Origin: Soonwooa sp.
Lineage (GTDB): Bacteria > Bacteroidota > Bacteroidia > Flavobacteriales > Weeksellaceae
NCBI RefSeq assembly: GCF_030151385.1
Contig: NZ_JASLDS010000046.1
Location: forward strand, 62,001 to 126,000
Length of the DNA stretch: 64,000 bases
Direction of reading: 5' to 3'
Shown here: positions 1-9,237 of the stretch, piece after piece
Position numbering within the stretch: the first letter of the stretch is position 1
Layout of the letters: each line of letters starts with the position of its first letter
Made by a program: the position numbers and the translations under genes
Notes under the pieces: model-generated
The model's database searches: none
What the model saw: only the letters and a program-made list of their open reading frames with translations
What the model was told of the DNA's origin: nothing

Positions 1-339
1 AGGTTTTTCAACCATCATTTTGATAAAAGGATTGAATTTTCCTTCAAATAATAATTGTACTTCTGTTTGGTTATCGCTAATTGGATTCATATTTCCTGTT
101 AAAGCAAAATCCAAACTAGAACTTGCAGAAACTAAAACAACTTTTTGCTCAGTAACTTCCTGAATCTTAAGCGCAATCTCTGGCATTCCTTTCAAAGAAA
201 ACTTGAATCCATCCTCTCTTGCTTCAAAATTTTGAAGACTGTCTGGCATCAATGCTCTGTAATCTTCAGCATTTTTTAGCATTTCTGTCAAATCTTTAAC
301 CGATTTATTTACGATAATTTTGCGTCCTTCTAGATTCAT
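1..339 (-). CDS. SRPBCC family protein, 3' end missing
   Basis: An open frame of 113 codons starts at ATG 339 and runs off the left window edge, so the C-terminus is not seen. The protein begins MNLEGRKIIVNKS and has the alternating hydrophobic pattern and the 'LTGNMNPISDNQTEVQLLFEG' type strand region expected of START/SRPBCC beta-grasp-over-helix proteins, which bind hydrophobic ligands in a deep cavity. There is no signal peptide, so it is probably cytosolic. It is transcribed divergently from the Nudix gene, with 35 bp between the two starts. The ligand is unknown. The SRPBCC assignment comes from pattern recognition and was not searched. Confidence 0.7.
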   Translation of the reverse strand, partial: MNLEGRKIIVNKSVKDLTEMLKNAEDYRALMPDSLQNFEAREDGFKFSLKGMPEIALKIQEVTEQKVVLVSASSSLDFALTGNMNPISDNQTEVQLLFEGKFNPFIKMMVEKP

Positions 340-344
340 TTTTC

Positions 345-352
345 TATTTTTG
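345..352 (+). promoter_or_regulatory. Bacteroidota -7 box of the Nudix gene
   Basis: TATTTTTG matches the Bacteroidota consensus TAnnTTTG and lies 22 bp before the ATG at 375. This gives a leader of about 20 nt. No convincing -33 element is visible. Confidence 0.45.
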
Positions 353-374
353 TATTAATATTAAAGCTACACAA

Positions 375-986
375 ATGTATAAAGTTTTTATCAATGAAAA
401 AAAATTAATCCTTAGTGAAACGCCTCAAAGTGTTGAGCGAAACATAGCATTTGAGGAAAATCTTCAGTTCGATATCGCTTTAGACCTTTTACAGAACACT
501 TCGACAAAAGATGCAGCAATATATTATCATGATGTAGAAGCACTTTGGACTAAATTTCAGGAACATTATCAAGTCATCGAAGCAGCAGGTGGTATTGTTT
601 TGAACCCTGAAAAAAAGATACTCTTCATCTATCGCCTTGGCAAATGGGATCTTCCGAAAGGCAAAATTGAAAAAGGAGAATCTAGTGATATTGCGGCTTT
701 GCGCGAAGTTGAGGAAGAATGCGGATTGACCAACTTGGAACTCAAAAACTTTATTAATACCACATTCCACATGTATCAAATTAAGTCAAAACCTGTGCTT
801 AAAAAAACATATTGGTACTATATGGAGCACGATGGCGTTGCACAACCAAAGCCACAGGTTGAAGAAGGCATCACCAAAGTAGAATGGAAAAATAAAGTGG
901 AAATCCAACGCGATGTCGAAACTTCCACTTTCAATAATATTCTTTTAATTCTTGGCGAATTTTTGTCTAAGCACGAGATCTCATAA
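375..986 (+). CDS. Nudix hydrolase
   Basis: 203-residue cytosolic protein. The Nudix box GX5EX7REUXEEXGU is complete at about residues 96-118 (G at 96, E at 102, REVEEE at 110-115, GL at 117-118), preceded by the usual WDLPKG. Proteins of this family hydrolyse nucleoside diphosphates linked to another moiety, using Mg2+ bound by the REVEEE glutamates. The N-terminal 70 residues are not part of the core fold and are typical of a flavobacterial subgroup. The stop codon overlaps the stop of the convergent murF by 6 bp. The substrate cannot be told from sequence. Confidence 0.9.
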   Translation: MYKVFINEKKLILSETPQSVERNIAFEENLQFDIALDLLQNTSTKDAAIYYHDVEALWTKFQEHYQVIEAAGGIVLNPEKKILFIYRLGKWDLPKGKIEKGESSDIAALREVEEECGLTNLELKNFINTTFHMYQIKSKPVLKKTYWYYMEHDGVAQPKPQVEEGITKVEWKNKVEIQRDVETSTFNNILLILGEFLSKHEIS

Positions 987-2252
987 TACTTCAATAGCTT
1001 TCTCTAATGCGATTCCGCGTGAAGCTTTTAGTAAAATATTGTCTGTTGTAATTGGATTTTCTTTAAGAAATTCAATGAGTTCGGTCGTATTTTCAAAGGC
1101 TAATTTGTCGTGATTAACTTTCTTAAATTCTTGACCAACAGTTATTATTTTATCAAAATTAAGTGATTTTGCTTTGTCAAAAATAGACTGATGTTCAGCT
1201 TCACTTTCGGAACCAAGCTCCAACATATCCCCGATAATAATTGTTTTGGAACCTTCGAATTCATTAAAGTTATCCAAGGATGCCGACATACTGCTTGGGT
1301 TAGCATTGTAAGTATCGAGCACCAAAGTTTTGCCATCCTTCTTCTGAACTTGCGAACGCATATTACTAGGGAAATAAGCTTCCACAGCGTCTTTGATATC
1401 GCTAAATTCTATTTTGAAATGCAAGCCTAAACTAACTGCCGCAGACAAATTGGTAAAATTATAGCTGCCCGTTAAATTTGAAAGCAATTTTTCGCTTTGG
1501 TAAATTAATCCAACAAAGTGATCTTTTGCAAAAACTTCAAAAACATAATCTGAAGTTAGTTTTCCAAATGAAATTTTGTTAACATAATCCATTGTCTTTT
1601 CCAACTGAATAGTGTCTGCTTCGTTAACTAGAATTGTCTTATCATTAGCTTTTAGACAGTCATACAACTCGGATTTACCTTTAATAACACCTTCGAAACC
1701 ACCAAAACCTTCGAGATGAGCTTTTCCAAAATTCGTAATGTAACCAATTGTTGGCTGCGCAATTTTACAAAGCGTTTCAATTTCTTTTTGATGATTAGCA
1801 CCCATTTCTACAACCGCCAACTCGTGCTCAGGTTTAATGGACAAAATCGTTAAAGGGACTCCGATGTGATTATTTAGATTTCCAAAAGTATATTGAAGAT
1901 TAAACTTTTTTGACAAAACCGTGCTTATCATTTCCTTTGTTGTCGTTTTTCCGTTACTTCCAGTCAATCCAATAATTGGAATATTGAGATGACTTCTATG
2001 ATAAATTGCCAAGTCTTGCAAAAATTGCAATGTTGACTCAACGTAGAAAATATTACGACCTGGATTGTTGTATTTAATATCCTCAACAATAACAGCAAGT
2101 GCACCACTTTCTATAACCTCTTCGGCTTTTTCGGCGGCATTGTAATTGTCTCCAGAAAATGCAAAAAAGATGTCTTTTGGTTGAAGCTTTCTACTGTCAA
2201 TAATGCAGTTGTTAGCTTCTTTATATAAGTTGTAAAAAGATTCGATATTCAT
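981..2252 (-). CDS. murF: UDP-N-acetylmuramoyl-tripeptide--D-Ala-D-Ala ligase
   Basis: 423 residues. MurF adds the D-Ala-D-Ala dipeptide to UDP-MurNAc-tripeptide, the last cytosolic step of peptidoglycan precursor synthesis. The Mur-ligase ATP loop GSNGKTTTK lies at residues 98-106. It is followed by the central domain (NLNNHIGVPLT, EMGANHQKEI) and the C-terminal domain with DTYNANPSSM and GDMLELG, both characteristic of MurF. The N-terminal substrate domain includes DSRKLQPKDIFFAFSG. Length is slightly short of E. coli MurF (452), as usual in this phylum. It lies downstream of gldJ on the same strand but a terminator separates them. Confidence 0.96.
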   Translation of the reverse strand: MNIESFYNLYKEANNCIIDSRKLQPKDIFFAFSGDNYNAAEKAEEVIESGALAVIVEDIKYNNPGRNIFYVESTLQFLQDLAIYHRSHLNIPIIGLTGSNGKTTTKEMISTVLSKKFNLQYTFGNLNNHIGVPLTILSIKPEHELAVVEMGANHQKEIETLCKIAQPTIGYITNFGKAHLEGFGGFEGVIKGKSELYDCLKANDKTILVNEADTIQLEKTMDYVNKISFGKLTSDYVFEVFAKDHFVGLIYQSEKLLSNLTGSYNFTNLSAAVSLGLHFKIEFSDIKDAVEAYFPSNMRSQVQKKDGKTLVLDTYNANPSSMSASLDNFNEFEGSKTIIIGDMLELGSESEAEHQSIFDKAKSLNFDKIITVGQEFKKVNHDKLAFENTTELIEFLKENPITTDNILLKASRGIALEKAIEVL

Positions 2253-2283
2253 GCTTCAAAATTAAGATTAAAAAATAGTACTG

Positions 2284-2315
2284 CATAAAAAAAGCAGTAG
2301 AAAATCTACTGCTTT
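2284..2315 (-). terminator. Intrinsic terminator of gldJ
   Basis: An 11-bp perfect stem (AAAGCAGTAGA, loop AAA, TCTACTGCTTT; 2291-2315) is followed, in minus-strand reading, by seven T. It lies between the gldJ stop and the murF start. Confidence 0.85.
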
Positions 2316-2323
2316 ATAAAGTT

Positions 2324-3916
2324 TTATCTTTTTGTTCTCTTACCTGTATCTTTAGCATCTTGTGCTACACGGAAACCAATCCAACTGAATGTTTTCCCTT
2401 GATCTTTGTATCTTCTGTGTCCTGGATCTAACCAATATGCAGAATCTAACCAAGAACCACCTTTAACAACTCTTACTTCGTTTGTAATATCGGTTGTTAC
2501 TGTTTTTTTCTGTTTTTCTAGAACAACGTTTCCATATTTGTTAACTACGAAACCTTTTCTAACAGAGTTATACATATTATATGTGCTATCAGTATTAGTA
2601 CCAGACATATCTAAAGATGATTGGTAATCTCCATCTCTATAGTTTCTGTCATCTTGTACAACTTTTCTTTCATATTCACCTGGTAGACCTTTGTATACCA
2701 ATTGCCCATTAGCCATAGTATCGTACTTGATCTCTACGTTTCCAACTTTTTTGTAGCTACCATCTGCATTCTTTTCAGATTGCAAAACAACATTACCTCT
2801 ATAATAGTTGAAGTCGCTGAAATCTTCATCAATCTGCGGTCTGTATACGTCCGCTACCCATTCGGCAACGTTACCATACATACCATAAATACCTAAGTCA
2901 TTTGATTGATATTTTCTAACATCAGAAGTCGTTGGCGATCCATCATTCTTCCATCCTGCAACACCAGAATAATCACCTTTAGCCATTTTGAAGTTTTCCA
3001 TATACATACCTCTGTTACGACCTTTAACACCTTTTAGCTTGTCAATTTCAGGTTCTTTACCTAGGTAATTGTTATACTTTCTGTTCTTCTGCATTCCTAA
3101 AGCTGCAAATTCCCATTCTACTTCTGTCGGTAGTCTAAACTTCTCAACAATACCAGAGGTTGCGCTACGGTTAGCAGCAGCAATTCTTTGGTTAGATGTT
3201 TTGATACCTGATTGCTTTTGTAGTTTATTTTTATCTACAATATTATCAAGCTCTGCATCATTAGCCTTGTATTTATCTAAGCTAAAAGTACTTTCGCCAT
3301 TAAAATTAGCATCATTAGCATAAAGGTCTTTTGGAAGAATCCCTTTTTGCATCAAAGCTTTCTCGTTAGATCTGTTCGTTAACCAATCGCAATACTTAGT
3401 AGCTTGTAGCCAAGATACACCAACTACTGGATAATAGTCGAATTCTGGATTTCTGAAATAAGTCTCTGCATAAGAGTTACGCGAAAGTTTGTTATTCCAT
3501 ACCAAAGTATCTGGTAAAGCACCGTTATAGATATTTTTGAAATTAGGGTCAGAAGGTGGGAATACATACTTTAACCAAGTAACATATTCTCTATATTCGT
3601 AGTTAGTAATTTCAGTTTCACCGATAAAGTAAGAACTTACCTGCATACGACGTGGCGTATTGTTCCAATCATGCATCACATCGTCTTGGACAAGCCCCAT
3701 CGTGAAGGTTCCACCATCAACGTATACCATACCTGGCCAACCTTTTTGCTTCTGTTGTTTACCAGAGAAAAAGTAACCATTTTTCTCATTAGGTTTCCAA
3801 CCAGTTTTACTAGTAAAACGTTTTGTTCCACCACCTTTTTTCGAATTCCCTCCGCCGCAACTTGCAAGTACCAAAGCTGATCCGAGAGCAAGTGAAAACA
3901 ACTTAATTTGTTTCAT
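2324..3916 (-). CDS. gldJ: Gliding motility / T9SS lipoprotein GldJ
   Basis: About 530 residues from the preferred start at 3916 (MKQIKLFSLALG). A further in-frame ATG at 3931 would add five residues before a good lipoprotein signal (LASC lipobox) and is less likely. The mature protein has the formylglycine-generating-enzyme/sulfatase-modifying fold: GGTFTMG near the N-terminus, ETEITNYEYREYV, PVVGVSWLQATKYCDWL, FRLPTEVEWEFAA, GNVAEWVAD and, at the end, VRVVKGGSWLDSAYWL and GFRVA. GldJ is an outer-membrane-associated lipoprotein that forms part of the GldK/N/J ring-side apparatus needed for gliding and T9SS secretion in flavobacteria. The neighbouring porU and porV, divergently transcribed, form the classic gldJ-porU-porV locus. 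Confidence 0.95.
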   Translation of the reverse strand: MKQIKLFSLALGSALVLASCGGGNSKKGGGTKRFTSKTGWKPNEKNGYFFSGKQQKQKGWPGMVYVDGGTFTMGLVQDDVMHDWNNTPRRMQVSSYFIGETEITNYEYREYVTWLKYVFPPSDPNFKNIYNGALPDTLVWNNKLSRNSYAETYFRNPEFDYYPVVGVSWLQATKYCDWLTNRSNEKALMQKGILPKDLYANDANFNGESTFSLDKYKANDAELDNIVDKNKLQKQSGIKTSNQRIAAANRSATSGIVEKFRLPTEVEWEFAALGMQKNRKYNNYLGKEPEIDKLKGVKGRNRGMYMENFKMAKGDYSGVAGWKNDGSPTTSDVRKYQSNDLGIYGMYGNVAEWVADVYRPQIDEDFSDFNYYRGNVVLQSEKNADGSYKKVGNVEIKYDTMANGQLVYKGLPGEYERKVVQDDRNYRDGDYQSSLDMSGTNTDSTYNMYNSVRKGFVVNKYGNVVLEKQKKTVTTDITNEVRVVKGGSWLDSAYWLDPGHRRYKDQGKTFSWIGFRVAQDAKDTGKRTKR

Positions 3917-4074
3917 AGTTGATATAATCATTTACAAAGTACAAAGAAAAAATAAATATTTTAATAAATCAAATAATGATATGCTTTTTTTCTAACGCAG
4001 ATAAATTAGTTTTATTGTTATATATCTTTTTTTAGAAAATTTCGTTTATTTTGTACAATTGAATTAATCATGTA

Positions 4075-7000
4075 ATGAGAAAAAACTTATCCTTTCTTAC
4101 ATTGTCATTATTATCAGCATCTTTATACTCCCAGAAGGTTACTTTACAGTGGGAAGGAAGCAAAGCTATTGATAATGGAATTACCGTTACAACGATGCCT
4201 TTTTTCAAAAATGAGGGTTATAATATCGACAGTAATGGTGTTATTTTGACACTTTCCAAAAAAAATGATGGTAAGGAACTAACCGTGAAAAACTTGGCTT
4301 GGGAAAAAGCTAATCCCAAAGACCTTTTTGACCTCGATAAAAATGTCTTACCTACAGACAATAATTTCGGGGTTAGCTATTTCTTCAATGAAAAAGAAAA
4401 TGCACAAGTTGGTAACCTTAGAATCTCGACTTTCAAGGTTGTAGACAACATTGTATATCGTCTTGTTTCTTTTGATTTTGACCAAAGTGCTAAACCTTTA
4501 GTTCTCGGTAAAGGACAAGGACTTGGCACCACAGAAAACCCTTTAAATAGCGGTACTTTTTATAAAATAAAAGTTGACAAATCGGGTATTTTCAAAATCA
4601 ATAAGAAATTTTTACAAGATAATGGTATCAATGTCGCTAGTATAAATCCAAAAAATTTCCGTATTTATGGAAATGGAGGATTAATGCTACCTGAGTATAA
4701 CCAAGATCCTAAATATTCGGCATTGCAAGAAAACGCAATACAAGTTGTAGGTGAAGAGGATGGCGTTTGGAATGATAATGACTATGCACTTTTCTATGCT
4801 CAAGGACCGAACGGTTTTAATATCTATCCCTCCGACAATTATCCTGCAAGAAACAAACGTACAGAAACCAGAAGTAATAAAAGCTGGAATGTTGTAAACA
4901 TATATGAAGATTACTCTTACTATTTTATAAATTTTGATATTGGTCATGGAAAGCGTGTTTCTGATGACGGAACAAGCCTTCCTCAAAGTAATCTTATCAC
5001 AAGATATGATGATTATCAATTCATAAATGAGGAGAAATTTAACTTGATGAAACTTGGCCGTATATGGGTTGGAGATACTTTTAACACGCCTAAAACAGTC
5101 ACATTCACAACAAGAACTCCTATAAAACCAGAAGATAAAATTGTATACCGTACTAGGATCGCAACTTTGAATGCAGAAGGAAATACATTAGGATTTGACA
5201 TTAATGGTAAAAATGCGATAACTTCTACTGCAGTCAAAGAGTACAGTTTTATTTCTTTCGAAAATTATGGAACAACTGGTCTTTCTGGAAACACTATTAA
5301 TTTTCAATACAAGCCAACAATTGGAGCAAATCCAAATGGTCAGTTTTATTGGGACTATGCTGAAGTTATCTACAAGCAAGATTTGACATTTAACAATAGT
5401 CAGTTTAACTTTAGAAGCTATGACATAGCAGAAAATTCTAATAACAAATATGGATTTTCGATGACATCAACCACTGGCTTAGAGCAAATTTGGGATGTAT
5501 CAGATATTACAAATGCGACTAGAAAAACTAATAAAAACAGCAGTGGTTCTAGTTTCGATTTTGCCTATACTGCTAATAGTTCGGTTTTTAATAATGAATT
5601 TGTAGCATTCAACGCGACCTCAGCGTACTCGCCAGCCTTTGTTGGAAGAATTGATCACCAAGACCTTAATGCATTGAGTAATGTCGATTATCTTATCATA
5701 ACGCAACCTAGTATGATGGGCGAAGCACAACGTCTAGCTAATTACTATAATGGTAAGATGAGCACCCAGGTTGTTGATGTAAACAAAATCTACAACGAAT
5801 TCAGTAGTGGTAGTAAGGATATTACTGCAATTAGGGATTTTGTGACAAGGCTTAAAACGGTTGCAGGAAATCTAAAATATGTATTTTTATTAGGAGATAC
5901 TTCTTATGATTTCAAAAATAGAACCGCAAATAATACGGATATCCTGCCAAGTTATCAAAGTGAAAACAGTCAGAACTATTCTGATAGTTATGTAACAGAT
6001 GATTATTTTGTTTTGACTGCACCACAATCGGATGCCTATATCTACAATAATCTTCCTTCTATCCCAATTGGTCGACTGCCAGCGGCAAATCTAAGTGAAG
6101 CGAAATTACTAATTGACAAAACATTATCCTATTATAATGCATTACCCAATCAATCTTCACCTTTTGGAGAATGGCGTATGAAACTTGATTTTGTTGTTGA
6201 TGATGATTCGGATAATCCAACAATACCAGATCCAATAGCATTCCACAAAACGATGAATAATGTTTTGGTAGACGTTTTTGAACAAGGTCAAAGATCTGAG
6301 TACAATGTTAGAAAACTTTACCTTGATGCTTTTCCAGCGGAATCTAGTGCAGGTGGGCAACGTTATCCACAGGTAAACCAAGCTATCAGTAATGATGTAG
6401 GAAATAGTTTGTATTTGTTTTACTTCGGACATGGTGGTATTAATGGATGGGCGCAAGAACGTGTTTTAACAAGTACTGAAGTTCAAAACTTTAATAATTA
6501 TAATAATCTATTCGCAAGATTTCCTTTAGTATCCACTATCACTTGTGAATTTACGCTTTGGGATGAGCCAAATACTAACTCTGTAGGAGAACAGATTATA
6601 AAGCTAAAGACAGGTGGAGCAGCTACGATGATTACATCAAGTCGCGCAATCGGTATACCTTATGGTATAGATATGACCAAGTACTTTACACAAAGAATTT
6701 TCAGTCTTACAAATGATAGTTTTGATTCATTGGGAGATGCTTTTTTAAAAGCAAGAAAAGACAAAGGCACCGACATCAACCATTTAAAGGTTAATTTCTT
6801 AGGTGACCCTGCAATGAAGCTTTCACGACCAAAAAGATTGGTTAAACTAGACGAGGTTCCGCAATTAATTAGAGCATTAGATTTTGTTAAAATTAAGGGA
6901 AGTATAACCAAAGAAGATGGTAGTATAGACACTAGCTTTAATGGTAGAGTTGCAATTAACATCTTTGATAAAAAGTTAGATAAAAAGACCCTTAACAATG

Positions 7001-7974
7001 ATAATTCCAATGAAATGAAAGATATTCTTCATTTCAAAGAAGAAGGAAGTCCAATTGTAAAAGCCTCAGGTACTGCCACTAATGGTATTTTCACAGTAGA
7101 GTTTTACGTTCCTAAAGATATTAATTATACTGTTGGAGACGGACGTATATTAGCTTATGCTGACAATTTCAAAAAAGGAGATGTGACTTCTTTTGATGTT
7201 TTTAGCAATCAAGTACAGAAAGTTGGAGATATTAATCCAAATGGTATTAATGACACTGAGCCTCCAAAGGTGCAACTGTACATGAACAATACCAACTTTG
7301 CTGATGGGGGAATTACCAACCAAAATCCAAATTTGTTAGCTTGTGTTACCGATAATATTGGGATCAATTCTACTGGAGCAGGTATTGGACATGACATTAC
7401 AGTACTATTAGATGGCGAAGTTATTAATACGACTGTCTTAAATGATTTCTTCACTTCTGGCGAATCTAATGGCTGTCTTAACCCTAGTTTTGCGGATTAT
7501 CAGAAAGGAAGTGTATCCTACCCTTTCAGAGATTTAAAACCAGGCGATCATCAATTAACATTTAAAGTTTGGGACATCAACAATAATTCCACAACCTCTA
7601 CGTTAAACTTTGTAGTGAAAGATGAAAGTCAACAACAATTGGTTATTAACAGACCTCTTAACTGGCCAAATCCATTTACTAATAAGACATATGTGCAGTT
7701 TGAGCATAATTGTGATGATATGCTAGATGTTAATGTTCAGATTTTTACCATTACCGGAAAATTGGTAAGGACATTGACAAATGCTGTGACAGCAGAGCCT
7801 TGGTTGGAAGGATATAGAACTCCAAAACAAGCAATAGAATGGGATGGAAAAGATGATTTTGGTGATACTGTTGCAAAAGGAACGTATATTTTTAAGATAT
7901 TTGCAAAAAGTCAAAATCAAGACAAATGTAAAGGAAGTGCTACAGCTGTCGAAAAAATGGTATTATTAAAATAA
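4075..7974 (+). CDS. porU: T9SS C-terminal signal peptidase PorU
   Basis: 1299 residues with a signal peptide (MRKNLSFLTLSLLSASLYSQ). PorU is the outer-membrane sortase that cleaves T9SS C-terminal sorting domains and helps attach cargo to the cell surface. The gingipain-like peptidase C25 domain lies in the middle. The catalytic His is H786 in FGHGG and the catalytic Cys is C824 in TITCEFTLW, both visible. An N-terminal beta-rich propeptide-like region precedes it. The C-terminal part carries an Ig-like region and ends with a FlgD-like Ig fold (LNWPNPFTNKTYVQFEH, EWDGKDDFGD, KGTYIFKI). It is followed at 45 bp by porV, so the two are probably cotranscribed. Length is typical of flavobacterial PorU. 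Confidence 0.95.
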   Translation: MRKNLSFLTLSLLSASLYSQKVTLQWEGSKAIDNGITVTTMPFFKNEGYNIDSNGVILTLSKKNDGKELTVKNLAWEKANPKDLFDLDKNVLPTDNNFGVSYFFNEKENAQVGNLRISTFKVVDNIVYRLVSFDFDQSAKPLVLGKGQGLGTTENPLNSGTFYKIKVDKSGIFKINKKFLQDNGINVASINPKNFRIYGNGGLMLPEYNQDPKYSALQENAIQVVGEEDGVWNDNDYALFYAQGPNGFNIYPSDNYPARNKRTETRSNKSWNVVNIYEDYSYYFINFDIGHGKRVSDDGTSLPQSNLITRYDDYQFINEEKFNLMKLGRIWVGDTFNTPKTVTFTTRTPIKPEDKIVYRTRIATLNAEGNTLGFDINGKNAITSTAVKEYSFISFENYGTTGLSGNTINFQYKPTIGANPNGQFYWDYAEVIYKQDLTFNNSQFNFRSYDIAENSNNKYGFSMTSTTGLEQIWDVSDITNATRKTNKNSSGSSFDFAYTANSSVFNNEFVAFNATSAYSPAFVGRIDHQDLNALSNVDYLIITQPSMMGEAQRLANYYNGKMSTQVVDVNKIYNEFSSGSKDITAIRDFVTRLKTVAGNLKYVFLLGDTSYDFKNRTANNTDILPSYQSENSQNYSDSYVTDDYFVLTAPQSDAYIYNNLPSIPIGRLPAANLSEAKLLIDKTLSYYNALPNQSSPFGEWRMKLDFVVDDDSDNPTIPDPIAFHKTMNNVLVDVFEQGQRSEYNVRKLYLDAFPAESSAGGQRYPQVNQAISNDVGNSLYLFYFGHGGINGWAQERVLTSTEVQNFNNYNNLFARFPLVSTITCEFTLWDEPNTNSVGEQIIKLKTGGAATMITSSRAIGIPYGIDMTKYFTQRIFSLTNDSFDSLGDAFLKARKDKGTDINHLKVNFLGDPAMKLSRPKRLVKLDEVPQLIRALDFVKIKGSITKEDGSIDTSFNGRVAINIFDKKLDKKTLNNDNSNEMKDILHFKEEGSPIVKASGTATNGIFTVEFYVPKDINYTVGDGRILAYADNFKKGDVTSFDVFSNQVQKVGDINPNGINDTEPPKVQLYMNNTNFADGGITNQNPNLLACVTDNIGINSTGAGIGHDITVLLDGEVINTTVLNDFFTSGESNGCLNPSFADYQKGSVSYPFRDLKPGDHQLTFKVWDINNNSTTSTLNFVVKDESQQQLVINRPLNWPNPFTNKTYVQFEHNCDDMLDVNVQIFTITGKLVRTLTNAVTAEPWLEGYRTPKQAIEWDGKDDFGDTVAKGTYIFKIFAKSQNQDKCKGSATAVEKMVLLK

Positions 7975-8019
7975 AAATAGAATTATATAAACGGTAAAAC
8001 TACCACTAACTAACTAATT

Positions 8020-9174
8020 ATGAATTTTACAAAAAAACTCTTTTTAGGTCTGGGATTAGGAATGAGCGTTGCAGCTTATTCTCAATCTGACTATACAGTG
8101 CTAACAGGAGCTCCTTTTTTAAGAATTTCGCCAGACGCAAGAGCAGGAGGTATGGGAGATCAAGGGGTTGCGACATCAACTGATGTTTTTTCACAATTTT
8201 GGAATGCTGCAAAATATCCGTTTGCAAAAAACTCATCAGGTGTAGGTGTTAACTATACACCATATATGAGTAAACTTACAAATGATGTATTCTTACTTTA
8301 TGGATCATTCTATACTTTCTTAGGTGATGACGAAAGATCTACATTAAGTGCAAGTATCTACTACTTCAATATGGGACAAGTTGACCTAACTTCTTTGGTA
8401 GGAACTGAAGTTGTATCAGGTGGTGTTACTAAACCAAACGAATTCTCGATTGACTTAGCTTATGGTCTTAAGTTGTCAGATACCTACTCGATGGCAGTTA
8501 CTGGACGTTTCATCAGATCAGATCTAGGAGGAAGTTTCAACACAGATAACACGTTAAAGCCGGCAAATACTTTCGCAGTAGATGTTTCTGGTTATTACAA
8601 GTCTCCTAAACATCAAAGTTTTGGTGATTACGAAGGACGTGTTAACGCAGGTTGGGCTGTACAAAACTTAGGTCCAAGATTAGACTACACAGGAGATGAA
8701 AACTCAAGATCATATCTTCCAACTATGGCAAGATTAGGGGTTGGATATGACCTTTTCATTGATGATCTTAACAGAGTAAGCCTTAGTGGTGAAGCTTCAA
8801 AACTATTAGTGCCTGGTCCAGAAATTACAGGTTATGACACCAACGGAAAACCAGAATTTGGAATTCCTAACGTTGGGGTTATGCAAGGAATTGGAAAATC
8901 TTTCAGCAACAAAAAGAGTATGATGTTCTCTGGTGCTGCAGAATATTCTTATGACAACGCATTTGCAATCCGTGCTGGTTACTTTACAGAAAGCCCAGAG
9001 CAAGGTGCAAGACAATATGCAACAGTTGGTGTTGGTCTTAAATACCAATCTTTCGGTTTAGACTTATCTTACCTAATCAATACTTCTAAAGTTAACAGTG
9101 CTTTGGATAACACACTTAGATTTGGTCTAACTTGGAATATTGGAGGCGAAACTTATAACTCTCAAGATTATTAA
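8020..9174 (+). CDS. porV: T9SS outer membrane channel partner PorV
   Basis: 384 residues with a signal peptide ending near AAYSQ. It has the PorV/LptO start ISPDARAGGMGDQGVATSTDV and a FadL-like beta barrel with many alternating strands, ending in an aromatic-rich terminal strand. PorV shuttles T9SS cargo from the SprA/Sov translocon to the PorU attachment complex. It is the second gene of a porU-porV operon, and a terminator follows at 9196. Confidence 0.94.
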   Translation: MNFTKKLFLGLGLGMSVAAYSQSDYTVLTGAPFLRISPDARAGGMGDQGVATSTDVFSQFWNAAKYPFAKNSSGVGVNYTPYMSKLTNDVFLLYGSFYTFLGDDERSTLSASIYYFNMGQVDLTSLVGTEVVSGGVTKPNEFSIDLAYGLKLSDTYSMAVTGRFIRSDLGGSFNTDNTLKPANTFAVDVSGYYKSPKHQSFGDYEGRVNAGWAVQNLGPRLDYTGDENSRSYLPTMARLGVGYDLFIDDLNRVSLSGEASKLLVPGPEITGYDTNGKPEFGIPNVGVMQGIGKSFSNKKSMMFSGAAEYSYDNAFAIRAGYFTESPEQGARQYATVGVGLKYQSFGLDLSYLINTSKVNSALDNTLRFGLTWNIGGETYNSQDY

Positions 9175-9195
9175 TCTTTATCCAAATATTATTAC

Positions 9196-9222
9196 AAATG
9201 CCTCTTTTTTGAGGCATTTTTC
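9196..9222 (+). terminator. Terminator after porV
   Basis: Stem AAATGCCTC / GAGGCATTT with a six-T loop, followed by a T-rich run. It ends the porU-porV transcript. Confidence 0.85.
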
Positions 9223-9225
9223 TTT

Positions 9226-9233
9226 TATTTTTG
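9226..9233 (+). promoter_or_regulatory. -7 box directly before the FUSC gene
   Basis: TATTTTTG matches TAnnTTTG and ends only 4 bp before the ATG at 9238. If used, the transcript would be leaderless or nearly so. No clear -33 element is seen. Confidence 0.4.
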
Positions 9234-9237
9234 TTTT